From: Aquatica leii
Taxonomy: Eukaryota; Arthropoda; Insecta; Coleoptera; Lampyridae
Length of the DNA: 64,000 nucleotides
Direction of reading: 5' to 3'
NCBI GenBank assembly: GCA_035610365.1
Contig: CM069433.1
Coordinates: 80,386,236-80,450,235, forward strand
This document shows, piece by piece, positions 24,002 to 35,010 of the stretch; positions within the stretch are counted from its first letter, which is position 1, and every line of letters begins with the position of its first letter. Under the pieces are notes generated by a model that worked only from the letters and a program-made list of their open reading frames with translations, searched no databases and was not told the origin of the DNA. Position numbers and translations under genes: made by a program.

Positions 24002-24929
24002 AACAAATTAAAAAGGCGCCAAAACAATTGGAAGCTAAAATGATAGATAGCGTTTAAATCTATCTAACAATGAAACAAAATAAATGACAAGACACTGATT
24101 ATAATGACAACTATATTTATATTTTCTAATAAGAAGAGAAGAAGAGGTTAAAAAAAAGTATTACGTAAGCAAGGCAATATTATGTATATACCCAGTAAAC
24201 ACGGATTGAAACTGTTACAGTCACAAAATTAATACAATTGTTTCATTACGTTGTTTCGCGTTTGTTCCATTTTTATATCATTTACATGTAACTGACAGTG
24301 AATAAATTGAAAGAGTTCCGAATTCTCACAACCAGTTTTAAACCGTTTCAGTACTTGCAATTTTTTCCCTTTAATCAGCAACCGTCGAACAACTGATTTA
24401 TTAAAAACGAATATTTTTTGAATAACTAGAATTGTTTGAAAATCGATTAAATAAGATTGAATTATTTTCAAAACAGTAGAATCGTTTTAGTAAAAACGAA
24501 TACTTTGTGATTAGTCAGCATTAGTCGTTGCCAATGGTCGTTGCTATACTTTTGATTACTGTCGTCAACGCTTGCGCTGCAAATTGATATCTTTTCATTT
24601 GTTCGGTTGTAGTTTGATAAGTGATGCTGTGTGTACAATTACAAAATAGAACAATAAACGGTAAGTCGAAACATTTTATTATAATCCATAAATGTAATCG
24701 ATATTATTATCATTTCTGTTCTTTATGTATCATGTTTTAATTTGTATAAAAAAATGTAAATTAACACACATGGTTGCGTTAAGGTAGATTATTGCGTAAA
24801 TCTGATGATATGTTAGGATTTATAATTACAGTTCAATTCTTCAAGTTTTCTATACGATTATGTACAGCTAAAGGTATTCACAGTGTTTTTATAACTTTCT
24901 TATGATTGCTAAAGTGATATTTATATTAA
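24002..24929. other. spacer with short internal repeats
   Basis: AAAACGAAT-type words recur at 24400-24510. A CGGTAAGTCG donor-like site sits at 24660. A minus-strand frame of 80 codons (24229-24471) has no known motif. Confidence 0.35.
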
Positions 24930-25430
24930 GTTTGTGTTGTTTTTATTAAAAAAAGGTAATTAATTTTCTGTAACTCTATGATTATGTATGTATATAAATG
25001 AAATATTTATTTCTATGTTACAGATGCGGTTGCTACCCAACAGTAACTGATGCAGTTTTCGAGGCTTTCGTGAAAAGACCACATCAAAGAAAGTTGCAAT
25101 ATGTAAAAAACTCATTGTGATGTATTTAAAAATATTTATTGTGCAATAAAATTTGAAACGTGCATTCGAAAATGTATTATTGTATTATTGAAAGAATTGT
25201 TTTAGTTCATTATTGAAACAAGAAAATCATATATTTATTGATCATTTAGTATTAGTTCAAGAATGAAGCTTTTAAAACGTAAACCGAATGCAACATTTAT
25301 TTTACAACAGATTTGAATTTAAAATACCGAAACTATACTGATTCAAATAAGTGAAAGAGCGATGGACTTATAGCTATTTTATTGCAGTTAAGTTTCTTTT
25401 ATGTTTGAAACAAGAGTGAATCATAAATTT
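24930..25430 (+). repeat. exon-like dispersed repeat R2, copy 1
   Basis: It matches the reverse complement of 63140-63730 through most of its length. A segment reads YPTVTDAVFEAFVKRPHQRK (25037-25096), preceded by TTTCTATGTTACAG. The other copy keeps a matching TTTATGTTACAG and the frame STVIDAVLEASVKRPHQK. Downstream, TCTTTTATGTTTGAAACA and ACTATACTGATTCAAATAAG are shared. It may be a TE carrying a gene 3' exon, or copies of a processed or duplicated gene. The protein is not recognised. Confidence 0.6.
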
Positions 25431-25981
25431 TTTGTTAATCGTTGATTTTAGAAAGAACTAGTGACGTTACACTTGTTGCAAATCGCATTTAGGGTAAAAT
25501 GAGATCATCGAAACATCAATATGCATACATATTTCACGTCCGACAAATGTACAAATTACTGACAAGTAAAAAAAGCAAAGGTCTGATATAGGATCGTATC
25601 ACAATTGAGTTGCTTATCGATAAACAATGAACCCGAATTAAATCCGTCAAGGATTCAAGTGACTTTCATTTTCTTAAACGCGACTGGTTTTGTATCGGAA
25701 GTATCCTAATTGATCGGGACCACGTTTTAGTACGTGCTTCTGAGTATAGCCTCCAGCGGAAAGTAAGGGATTACTAATTAAGCTTACCAACTTGACTTAA
25801 CACGTGGTATCGTAAAACGCTAAGAAAATTACAAGAAAATCAACGTAAATCACCAAAAAGATGTGTTGTAGTTCACCCCAAGCAATTTTCACAAAAGCAG
25901 CGAAAATAATACATCACTTTATAACACAGATGTTTGTGAAATTTTTAGAAGTGATAACGTGGCTGGCATTAAAACATACTC

Positions 25982-26503
25982 GTGAAGTGTACAACAGACA
26001 CCGGGAAAATAGTTTTCCTTCCGTTGAAAAATTCTAGGTGTCAAAAGCAACCATTCTATGGAGCATCGAAAAGCGAGCATTCCGAGAACAAATTTTATAC
26101 TCCAAAACATTTTTACCATAGCAACTTTAACATAACAAATTCTCCCCCAGCAACACTAATTAAAATAAAGAATAGAAATTTAGGCATACTCCAAGAACAG
26201 AACCTTGAAATCCAAAACCTACCCAAATACACTAACACCCAACCCAAGAAGAAACGTAAATAAAAGCTGTTTTCCCAGTTCGCTAAGTATCATCAACCAG
26301 CTGGTCGCGATACTAGATCTGTATTAACGCCCAATATTACCAAACAAAAAGCGGTAACAATGTTAAATAAAAGAAAAAAGCTTCTTGGAAATTTTTCCTT
26401 CAGTGACGTTTACCACTCTAAAGATGCAAGCTGCAATGTCGGTATAGCATCAATTACTTTAGATAATTTATGCTTTTTGCGCAAATATCAGTACTTCCTT
26501 TAA
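25982..26503 (+). pseudogene. unknown basic protein, one internal stop, NLS-like PKKKRK
   Basis: The plus frame is open from 25982 to 26263, ends PKKKRK-stop, then continues open for 79 more codons to 26503 (KLFSQFAKYHQPAGRDTR, later KKLLGNFSFSDVYHSKDAS). That is about 174 codons with one stop, long for this AT-rich DNA. PKKKRK is a classical nuclear-localisation type signal. Upstream (25600-25980) other frames look weakly like a pogo/Tigger transposase (VQQTPGK), so a decayed transposase C-terminus is one possibility. Not recognised with confidence. Confidence 0.3.
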
Positions 26504-28739
26504 ATACGTGTTTTGTACTTGCAACTTTTGTCCATTTATGTTATTCTTTAAAATGTATACATAATTTAACTATGCAAATAATTTACCTAATTCTTAGTTG
26601 TTTAGCTGTAGTCCCTAACGTTATAAATTCTCTACTAAATAATAGGTCAAAGTTTTATATGCCGTTATATAAAAATTATAAATAATAGAATTAATTGTTT
26701 AAAATCCTTCTGTTAGTAATGAACTTTAGCAAACTTGTAATATATTTTTTTCAATTAAGACTTAAATAAAATGCGTTTTGTTTAGATTCGATGTTTGTTA
26801 TAAGTTGTTTCGACAAATATGATGTTGGTACATACACGTTTTTCTTAGAAACCGCAACAGAATTAGATGCGGATGTAAAAATTCAAACAAATTTGAAAAA
26901 AAAAACAATAGTTTTTTTATAATAAAAGATTGAGTTTAGAAATTATAAAATGAAGTTAATTGTTTTAATATATCTAATAAGCAACAAATATCTTTACTGC
27001 AAATTTATTTTAAATATAAAAAAAATTGCAAAAAAACTGTTAACGGAACAAATATATTGTAGCTTAGCAATCTTGCTACTTAAAAATTTTTTACTGTAGT
27101 AGTAAACAAGTGATTTAATGCTTTGCTTATAATTTTAAATATGTACATTAGTTTTGTAACCCACATTAACGTTTTTGAATAAAAAATCTTGGTATTTGCA
27201 CCTGTTGATGCTAAAACACGATTAGTCCTGAACTTTTATGCAAGTCAAAAAAGCGACGAATATTAATAAATTACTCACTTTTTTACGTTAATTTGCTCAT
27301 ATTGTTTTTGACTGATACTCCAAAAATCATTGTAAAGTTTTCAAACAGCCGACTAAAAGTTCTTAATAAATTCTTTATTACAACGCCCAAGCAAAAGTAC
27401 GATAAATTGTTGTTTACGTTATACCGTTGTTGTCATAATTTATTTTCCTACACTGTAAAGATATTAATCTGTACAGAAATGATTCTGACCTGTATCAAAG
27501 TAAGATTGGTCATAAGAAATGTACAACGCTGCTAAAAATACACAATGTGCTTCAAATAACAATAAATGTTAAAAAACAATAAAAAAATTACACCTTAAAC
27601 TATAATTAAATATAACAAGGATTATTTTGTGGAAATTCTAATCTATTTCCAAGACATTTATCTAACAGTGAATGTAGTTTCTTTTGACACGTTGTACGTT
27701 TGTAAAGCTTTTTAGAAATGGAAATATTAACATATTCTTTTTCACTTTGTTGAAAACTGTGCAGTTATTTGATACGTGTATTACGTACAATAGCACATAA
27801 AATACATTATATTGCACTTAAATTACAAAAACTTAAAGACAAAGTTGCATTTTTTTATTAAATTATTATGCATAGAAAAAAAATATTTAACGTTATTAAA
27901 CATTGTTTGTTCTTAAACTAAATATTCAAACTTATTGTTTGCTATGAGTATATATAAATATTATATTGTGCGTTATATTGGTAGAACGACATCATATACA
28001 AACATGTTTATACTGTAATAAATACGTACTGTTTAGTTATGATTTGCATAACTTGTACTGAGATGTTTTAAGAGATCACGTGATCTAAACTATCATAGAT
28101 AGATTAAATAATGTCTTCTTTAATCTAAAATGTATATTTTTTACGTTTGCAATAATTATTAATATTTTATATATTTATAGTTTTGATTTATATACTTAAG
28201 CACACATTTTTAAGATGTGCTGTAACAGAAAAAGTTATTGAAAAAATTAAACCAAATACCAAGATATTTCAGCCACTATAAAGTCTGTTTACAATTAAAT
28301 TTATATTATATAATTAATCTGAAAATTATTTCAATTTTTTTTTATTATAGGTTAATTATAAATCATACACGTCAAAATTAAGACGTCGCATCTATATTTG
28401 AGATTTTTGATATCCATAGACATCTAATTTTGTTTGACCAGTGTTAGAATATTCATGCTATCCTATGTTATAAAATTAAAATATATATAAAGTGTTATAT
28501 AGTACATATTCTAACACAAGAGTAAGAATGTTTACGTTTTGTTATTAAAATTAATTTTTAAAGAATTACATTTAGTAATGGTGGTAGAGATAAAGTAGTT
28601 TTTTTCTGTAGCGTAGTAAAAAAGTGGTTGTATCTATACATATAAAATTTGAACAGACTATAAAAAAACCTTAATTTTTGTAAATAATGTGCATTATACT
28701 AATATGTCATATAGTAAAAAATTTATTTCAACTTATATA
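26504..28739. other. AT-rich spacer, nothing identified
   Basis: No motif-bearing ORF or repeat partner recognised. Confidence 0.5.
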
Positions 28740-29319
28740 CAGAGTTGTTCAAGCTATACCGCTCGGAATATTGTGACCAAAATACGTGACTTTCAAAACA
28801 ATAGGCCATATATCAAGTTTTTTAAATAATTAGAGTTTTCTAAAAATATAACCCAACTTTCATGCTTGAGACACTTAAACAGTATTTAGGTTATGAAAGC
28901 AAAATTTACAGTAAAGTGTAACAATATATCATATTTCCTAACCCAAATATAATAAATTTTACATCTTACACAGGGTGTCTAAAAATTAAAACTTATCAAT
29001 TAAGAAATTTAAGTAGCTGTAACTTGATTCATTTATATAGAACGCCAGATTTTTTAATTTACCAAAAAATATACTTTTTAATTACCTATCAAATAGTATT
29101 AAAATGTTCTGTAGCTAAATCTTCCTGTTTTTACAGAATACGTCAAATAATCCTTTTTTGTTATATGTTTTTTTAATACAATGCTTGTTGTATTTAGAAA
29201 CATCAAATAGTAAGCAAGTATAAGAATAATAATAATAACGAATAATTTTACAAATGTTCAGAAATTTGGAACGTAATTTATAAGCTAACAGGCTATAGCA
29301 ACAATAACAGTAATAATTT

Positions 29320-29510
29320 ACCAACGATAACATAAAACAAAAGCAAAATATTTAATACAGATGTTCGAAATGTCGACTTGAGAACCACTGCTAACTTTGA
29401 GTAACATTTGCGAGGATACAGTGTCAAAACTGTATCTTATGCGTCTTTTCATATTGTGTGATGTTGGCAATAGCGTATTGTAGAAAATTCTTTGTATATA
29501 TACCTATAAA
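29320..29510 (-). pseudogene. transposase C-terminal fragment, sister of 10368-10600
   Basis: The minus strand reads NMKRRIRYSFDTVSSQML and KVSSGS, aligning with DMKIRIKDTFEILTSQML and RLSSGF of the fragment at 10368-10600, followed by HFEHL-like residues near 29350 after a shift. The catalytic part is missing. It shows both elements belong to one family and that both copies are non-functional. Confidence 0.6.
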
Positions 29511-29978
29511 AAAGTTTGGTGTAATTTGTTTTTGGAATTTGGGAGAATATTTTATCGTTGGTATGTTATTACCATTATTACTGTTATAGTTTGTCAGATT
29601 ATAAATTATTATTTTTATAATTGTTAATTATCTGATATTTTTAATCACAATAGGGAACTAGATTCATCAGAACTTTTATTGAGAAAACAACAAATTGTGG
29701 AAAAAAAACGATTATTTTCGTATTGTCTAAATACAGGATGATTTAATTATAGAACATACTAATGCTATTTAATATGTAATTAAAAAGTACATTTATTGGT
29801 AAATTAAAGAATATGGCGTTCCATTTAAATTAATCAATTTATAACCACTTAAATTTCTAATTTGATAAATTTTGATTTTAGGACATGTAAAGTTTATTAT
29901 ATTTGGAATATAAAATATGATCTATTGTTACACTTTAGTGTAAATTTTTTTCCCATATCTTAGATAAATACCTCTTAA

Positions 29979-30580
29979 CACTGCAGTACTCGCGCTAACT
30001 TTCGCTACAAGTTGGGTCGCGTGGGATACGTGTGTATCCCACAGAAATGTCGCTCTTAAGTACAAAAAAATATATTGAAATATCAATAACTCAACACATT
30101 ATAATTCTTAAACTTTTTTTTCACATAACTGTTGCATTTTAACCACTGATTAGGGTTCTTACTGTGGGTGTTCATTATTGACTACCAACTAAAAAAGAAA
30201 AGTCACTTTCTATTATATGACATTTGACTGGTAATGTTTTCTTTCATAAAGAATAAAAACTGTGATTTAACAATGGAATAATCCCTTACAATGGTCTAAT
30301 AATTGTAATAAAATTGATCAGACTTACCACAAGCCAAATAGCTGTTGTTGAAATCGTGGATTCGACAAGCGTCGCGTGGGATACAATCGTATCCCAAAGA
30401 TAAAAACAGTTTTTTTTTAAATCAAAAGCACAAGATCACTACCTCACTGTTACAACTTACAACAGAAACTACCTTCGAGGATTAGAAGCGGGCGTATGAA
30501 TAACTACTCAATCACGTGACGCGCTAGAGCAGTTTTGATACGCCTGGGATACGTGTGTATCCCACGCGAGTACTGGAGTG
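29979..30580. mobile_element. piggyBac-like MITE, 602 bp, TSD TTAA
   Basis: Ends are CACTGCAGTACTCGCG and, inverted, CACTCCAGTACTCGCG, one mismatch in 16. Both sides are flanked by TTAA (29975-29978 and 30581-30584). The matching position in the left arm of the host element holds a single TTAA, which is the empty site. The MITE has no ORF but contains three perfect hairpin words of the form TGGGATAC-NNNN-GTATCCCA (30022, 30377, 30544). The TTAA target suggests mobilisation by a piggyBac-type transposase, but the TIR sequence does not prove it. Confidence 0.87.
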
Positions 30581-30714
30581 TTAAATATCTCAAACATTAA
30601 AATTAGGTTACATTTTGACAAAATTAAAATTTAATAGCGAAAGCTTCCACGGTTGGAATCTATACTAAGATAAGAATGTCTTCCGGGTTTGGACCGTGTC
30701 ATTGTTGTTGTAAC

Positions 30715-30772
30715 CCAAATTGCCAACGTTTCGCTTACTTTCGTAAGGGGCTTCATCAGGGCGTGAGATAAA
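30715..30772 (-). ncRNA. hammerhead-ribozyme-like motif of PLE-B
   Basis: The minus strand reads CCCTGATGA (30753-30761), then a hairpin CTTAC-GAAA-GTAAG, then CGAAACG (30727-30733). CUGANGA plus a stem II hairpin plus GAAA is the hammerhead catalytic core, which PLE terminal repeats are known to carry. Stem III and the cleavage triplet are not clear to me, so activity is unproven. Confidence 0.5.
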
Positions 30773-30989
30773 TCGCAAAACTCAAAATAGCAAACGAAAA
30801 TCTAACAAAGAACCACTACCGAGTTAGGTAATCGACTGGTGAACCAAGCCAGATTCTAAACTCCGTAGAAGTGATTTAAGAAGAAATAGTAGATGCTTAA
30901 TCTCGACTCTGATTGGGTTACGGTTATCAACCGTAGTTGATAAGGAGCGTGTTTTCGATAAATGACTAATGACCGGAAACCAAAGAGGA

Positions 30990-31450
30990 GATAGCTCGAA
31001 ACCATGATCGCTATTGAAGTTATTGGGGTGTTTGATGATTTCTATGCTTTTTCAGAATTTCCTGTTGAAAAAGAATAGAGATTTGGCAATCAACGAAACA
31101 TTATCAAAATCTATTTTGTGACCTGTAGTAAAATCATGTTCAGTAACCGCAGACTTAGAAATATACCTTTTCTTTATACAACGATCATATTCTGAGTAAC
31201 GACGGAACGACCGGTTTCACCAGTGTAGACTAAACCACATGAACAAGAAATTTGGTATACACCTTGAGATGAAAGTGTAGGAAATTTATTTTTGGGAGAA
31301 GGAAGAATCTGGAAGATTTTGCCTATCGAGTTGAATATGGGTTTAATACCATTCTTACGAAGAAGTTTGTTTTTGTTCTGTAACCTTTTGAATGTAGGGT
31401 AAAAAGGCCAATTTTGGGTTGGATTTGGGAGTAGAAATGTCCTTCGGTAA
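30990..31450 (-). pseudogene. PLE-B GIY-YIG endonuclease, frameshifted
   Basis: Minus frames give LLRKNGIKPIFN-like residues, then GVYQISCSCGLVYTGETGRS (about 31200-31262), the complete GIY-YIG core with its Cys pair and the Gly-Glu-Thr-Gly-Arg turn. Downstream are SKSAVTEHDFTTGHKIDFDN and SLIAKSLFFFNRK, the conserved tail after the nuclease in this family. A shift after the core and a stop after FFFNRKF break it. This copy preserves the motif better than copy A. Confidence 0.82.
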
Positions 31451-31921
31451 TTAAGTACGTGGATGTAGACGCCGTATAATAACTCTATGAATATCTCGCT
31501 TTACATAACCATTGTTCACTAAGGTTTAAATTTAATTTTTTTTTTAAACTTTAAGATTAAGCTTTGGGATTAAAACAAACTTTTATTTTTATCGAAGAAT
31601 CCAAAAATGTAATAATATACAGAAGGTTTTATTTGAAAAAAGTACAATTTTGATACTTTTACGGGCTTTGCAACATCTTTTATAATATCAAAATAATTTA
31701 AATGTATCCCAAAAATGATTGAAAGTTAAGTATTTTGGCCACAATAGTCAGAACTCTATAGCGTCAATAACCTTACATTTCTTTGGTCTTTTTTATTCCA
31801 GACAGTAATTTACAAACCCTTTTTTTTAATTGCTGAACAAATTACGATTTGAGACGTGTCATTTATTATAACATTGCTATTAGAAACGCTTTTGAGTAAT
31901 TACTTCAAAATATTTATGTTA

Positions 31922-33977
31922 TCTATATATATATATAAAATACAAACATTGTTTCTATCTATGTCCGTTATAGATTTTAAAACCATTCAACCAATGTGTC
32001 CCGAACCGGTTTCATTTATAAGTAATAATGCAAAAATAGTTTTTGACCAATATAACTAATACACGTAGGCACATTTGGTCCATTCATAAAGTCGATTCTT
32101 GACTTTTCCAATACAAAAATTTTAAATCTCATCCAAGGATGGCGTTACTTTCAGATAAGTTAAAAACATTGGTGTGAATTTGGCGCATAATACAGACACA
32201 AAAACACTGATCTATCATTCTCAACAAAAAAAATTATTATTTGTCGTTATCGGGTCGATCATGTCAAATAATTGAACCATATTTTGAACACATTGGTGTG
32301 AAGCTAGCGCATAATACAGACTGTCAACACAGAAATTTGTGGTTATCGCATTGACCATGTGAAATAAACGAATTAGAAGGTATTAAAAACTTCATAAATA
32401 GTAGAAAAATATTGATCTTTGAAACTTTTGGTAATAATTTTGAGTATTGTTTGCAATTGTAAGTGTTCATTTAAGTTTATCTCACTTTTTAAAGAAAAAA
32501 TGCATTAATAACCAAATAAATAAAAAAATTAAAAATATTATTTTATTTTGAGTAATACGAAAAAATATTAGTTATCAAAAATGCCTCCAAAAAGAGCTGT
32601 AATTGGAAGAAATACAGCACATACAAAACAAACAAGAAGTGAAAAAGCAGCCGAAACGCCCGAACAACGTGAAATGCGATTAGAGTCAAATAGGTTGAGA
32701 AAGCGGCAGTCAAGATCAGTAGAATCAACAGAAAAACATAAAACACGTCTAGAACAAGTTCTAATCAAAGCTACTACATCAAGAGCTGGTGAAACTTCTC
32801 AACAGCATGAAAACTGGTTTGAAGGTAATCGCGTCATTACGAGCGGTTCCATCAAAACACAAAATCGATTTTCAGTTGGTGACATTTAATTATAACAAAG
32901 ACTGTGACTACAGTAATCATCAGAATGTTGTAATTGGGCCAATGAGCATTCTTTTTTTGTATTGCCAAGCACTGAAATTTCAAAATCACCCGGCATGTGT
33001 TGTTTGAACGGTAAACTCAAGTTGTCGCCACGGGTTGAGCCACCTAAACCTAAGCTACGTTTCTGGTAACACAACGTTTGACTTTGTTTGGTACTACAAA
33101 CATTGTTGCAATACAGGTTTGTCTTTTTTGTTTTTTTTTATCTCTTTTTCTTGTATTTACATAAAAAACATCAAAAACAAAATGTTTCTCCAAGTTTTAT
33201 GCCAACATTTAAAGTGCAAGGGCAAGTTTAACACCAAATCGGTTCGTTTTTTCTAACACCAGATCAAAATTCCAAGTTTTTGCAAATTTACTTTTCAGAA
33301 GATGAAGAAGAAGAGATTCATCAACTTTGCGCTGTTATCAACGGAACAAGACGTAAAATTAATTCAAATTTGCAACGTTTATTTCACCAGCATAAGCATT
33401 TGGTTAAACTATTCAAAATCGTTTGGATCAAATACGATAAAACATCATCCGGTGAGCATGCACAACGCTTTAACGCTCCAAGCGCCAAACAAGGTGGCAG
33501 TCGTTATAGTTGGAACAGAATTCAATCGGCGAAACATCATAATTTTAAGACGAAATACAAATTTGCAAAGCGTCTCTGAAACACACCGATCGTAAGATGC
33601 TCTTCAATATCCAGTACTGTTTTGGCAAGGCAAAAATGCACACCATTTCAACGTCATGCGGATAAACTACGTCACTGGTGCAGCAACAATAATACAGGTT
33701 TGTTGTTTATTAAACAAAATAATTCGTATTACAGGTTTCTTCTATAAACTGTTATGCATATCGTATTATGATAAGAACTCAACAATCCAATCACATTTTT
33801 AAATGCCGAGAACTTAAGTCATTAAGTCATCATTGACATGTACGTCAGAATTAAAAGCGAGCGGCTTCTGTCTTCTCGTTTAACCCAACAAAATTGCGTG
33901 TTTGCGTTTTTTTCCTTAAAAATAAACAAAATGTACTTCTTTTTTTAGCGTATCAGCACACGCCGGATATCCGCTAG
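31922..33977 (+). mobile_element. Helitron, internally deleted, both termini visible
   Basis: The 5' end is TCTATATATATATATAAAA at 31922, preceded by A (31921). The 3' end is a GCGT...ACGC hairpin (33949-33962), ten bases CGGATATCCG, then CTAG (33974-33977), followed by T (33978). TC at the start, CTRR at the end and insertion between A and T without duplication are the Helitron signature. The 2.06-kb body codes only for the N-terminal part of a RepHel-type protein; Rep and helicase domains are missing. Confidence 0.82.
32581..33693 (+). pseudogene. Helitron RepHel-type protein, N-terminal part, broken
   Basis: The frame opens MPPKRAVIGRNTAHTKQTR and has repeated basic segments (EMRLESNRLRKRQSR), the usual start of arthropod Helitron proteins. 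Then come NYNKDCDYSNHQNVVIGPMS and YCQALKFQNHPACVV (about 32890-33005). After frame changes it reads RFNAPSAKQ, VAVVIVGTEFNRRNI, SVSETHRS and ALQYPVLFWQG (about 33470-33630), matching the region preceding the Rep motif. T-rich stretches near 33115 and 33700 interrupt it. The HUH Rep residues and helicase are not present. Confidence 0.85.
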
Positions 33978-34134
33978 TGATTTATCAATGTTAAAGAATA
34001 ATGTGTACATAAAATGTGTTTTAGGGTTATTAACGCTTTTTATTTGCCTCAAAAAATTTTTATTTTTTGTACTAATAAAACGTATTACTTTTTTATTTTT
34101 CTATAAGGAAAATATAGCGAGCTCAATTTCTTTT

Positions 34135-34570
34135 CCAATTTTTTTTTTGCATCATTTTACGTTTCAAGGTCTCCTGAATTAAAAAAATGTATTTTTGACA
34201 ACAAAACATTTGGGCGTCTGTGTGTGTGTAACGATATACCCACGGTAACTTTCAAACCAAAACTTCTAGTAACTTGAAATTTGAAGTTTCTCTTGGTTCT
34301 ATCAAAGGATGGTCCTGATAAAGAAACCGTAAGTGTGTGTATCTGTCATTTTTAACAATTTTTCTTATATAATTATGTACGTATGTAACTTATTCGAATT
34401 ATTTTTAATTTCTTCTAGACATAATTCTTCCTAACAATTCATTTAAATTAAAAATTGTAACATTAACAATTTATTAGATATTTGATTGATAATTTACAGT
34501 GAATTCCATATATAATCTAGGTTCGAATCTTGCCGGCGAAAATTTTTTTTTTAGAAAAAAATTTCATATC
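34135..34570 (+). repeat. dispersed repeat R3, copy 2
   Basis: It contains TTTCAAGGTCTCCTGAAT, GTCTGTGTGTGTGTAACGAT, CCTTCTAGTAACTTGAAA-like words and TTCTTATATAATTATGTACG, matching copy 1 inverted and copy 3 direct. The 3' part includes GGTTCGAATC (34520-34529), which resembles a tRNA B box, but no A box was seen. Confidence 0.72.
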
Positions 34571-34654
34571 TTGAGAAAGCAAAATAGGTTAAAACTTTTT
34601 CTATATTTTTTTGACTTGTTTATACACGGATTGCTTCATTTTCTTTACATTATG

Positions 34655-35010
34655 TTTTAATGTACCCACGATAACTCGAACCAAAAGTCCTAGTAACTTA
34701 AAACTTGGTATGGAGCTGGTTTTTCATATTCTCTCGGTTTTATCAAAAGATGGGTCTAATAAAGAAACCGAAGGCGAGTGTATCCGCCATTTTTAGCAGC
34801 TTTTCTTATATAATTTTGTACGTATGTAAATTAGTCAAATTATTTTTACAGTTTCTTATAGAGATTATTCTGCTTAACAATTTTTAACGTTAACAGTTTA
34901 ATAAATATTTTATTTATAATTTAAAATGAATTTACAGATATAAGCTAGGTTTGAATCCTGCTTGTGACGATTTTTTTCAGAAAAAATTGCATATCTTGAA
35001 GGGAAAGCAA
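34655..35010 (+). repeat. dispersed repeat R3, copy 3
   Basis: A direct tandem partner of copy 2 with shared ACCCACGATAACTCGAACC, AAGATGGG and TTCTTATATAATTTTGTACG. It lacks the GT-rich front part, so it is 5'-shortened. The tail ends in GGTTTGAATCCTGC, equivalent to the B-box-like word of copy 2. Confidence 0.72.

Larger units (their letters stand above)
30631..31545 (-). mobile_element. Penelope-like element copy B, 5'-truncated
   Basis: In minus orientation it runs from the GIY-YIG endonuclease (near 31440) through the 3' non-coding region and ends with CGGAAGAC, CTTAGTATAGATTCC and GGAAGCTTTCGCTATTA at about 30635. Copy A starts with the same last part. RT is absent. It is inserted in the right arm of the long-TIR element, with TTTAA-type sequence on both sides. 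Confidence 0.85.
28740..31758 (-). mobile_element. long-TIR mariner-like element with two nested insertions
   Basis: The left arm (28740-29113) matches the reverse complement of the right arm (29737-29974, 30585-30630 and 31550-31758). The ends are CAGAGTTGTTC and, inverted, TAGAGTTCTGA, with TA on both sides. Shared words include TTGTGACCAAAATAC, AAAGTGTAACAATA, ACGCCA and TACTTTTTAATTAC. The core carries a mariner-like transposase C-terminus in minus orientation. The right arm is split by a TTAA-flanked MITE and then by PLE copy B. The left arm lacks about 150 bp present in the right arm and in the copy at 9180. Confidence 0.7.

Noticed and set aside
32543-32768. Minus-strand hydrophobic ORFs near 32600
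   Set aside because: Antisense to the MPPKR start of the Helitron protein.
34511-34540. Possible tRNA gene or tRNA-derived SINE at GGTTCGAATC
   Set aside because: Only a B-box-like word; no A box or cloverleaf was found at the right distance.
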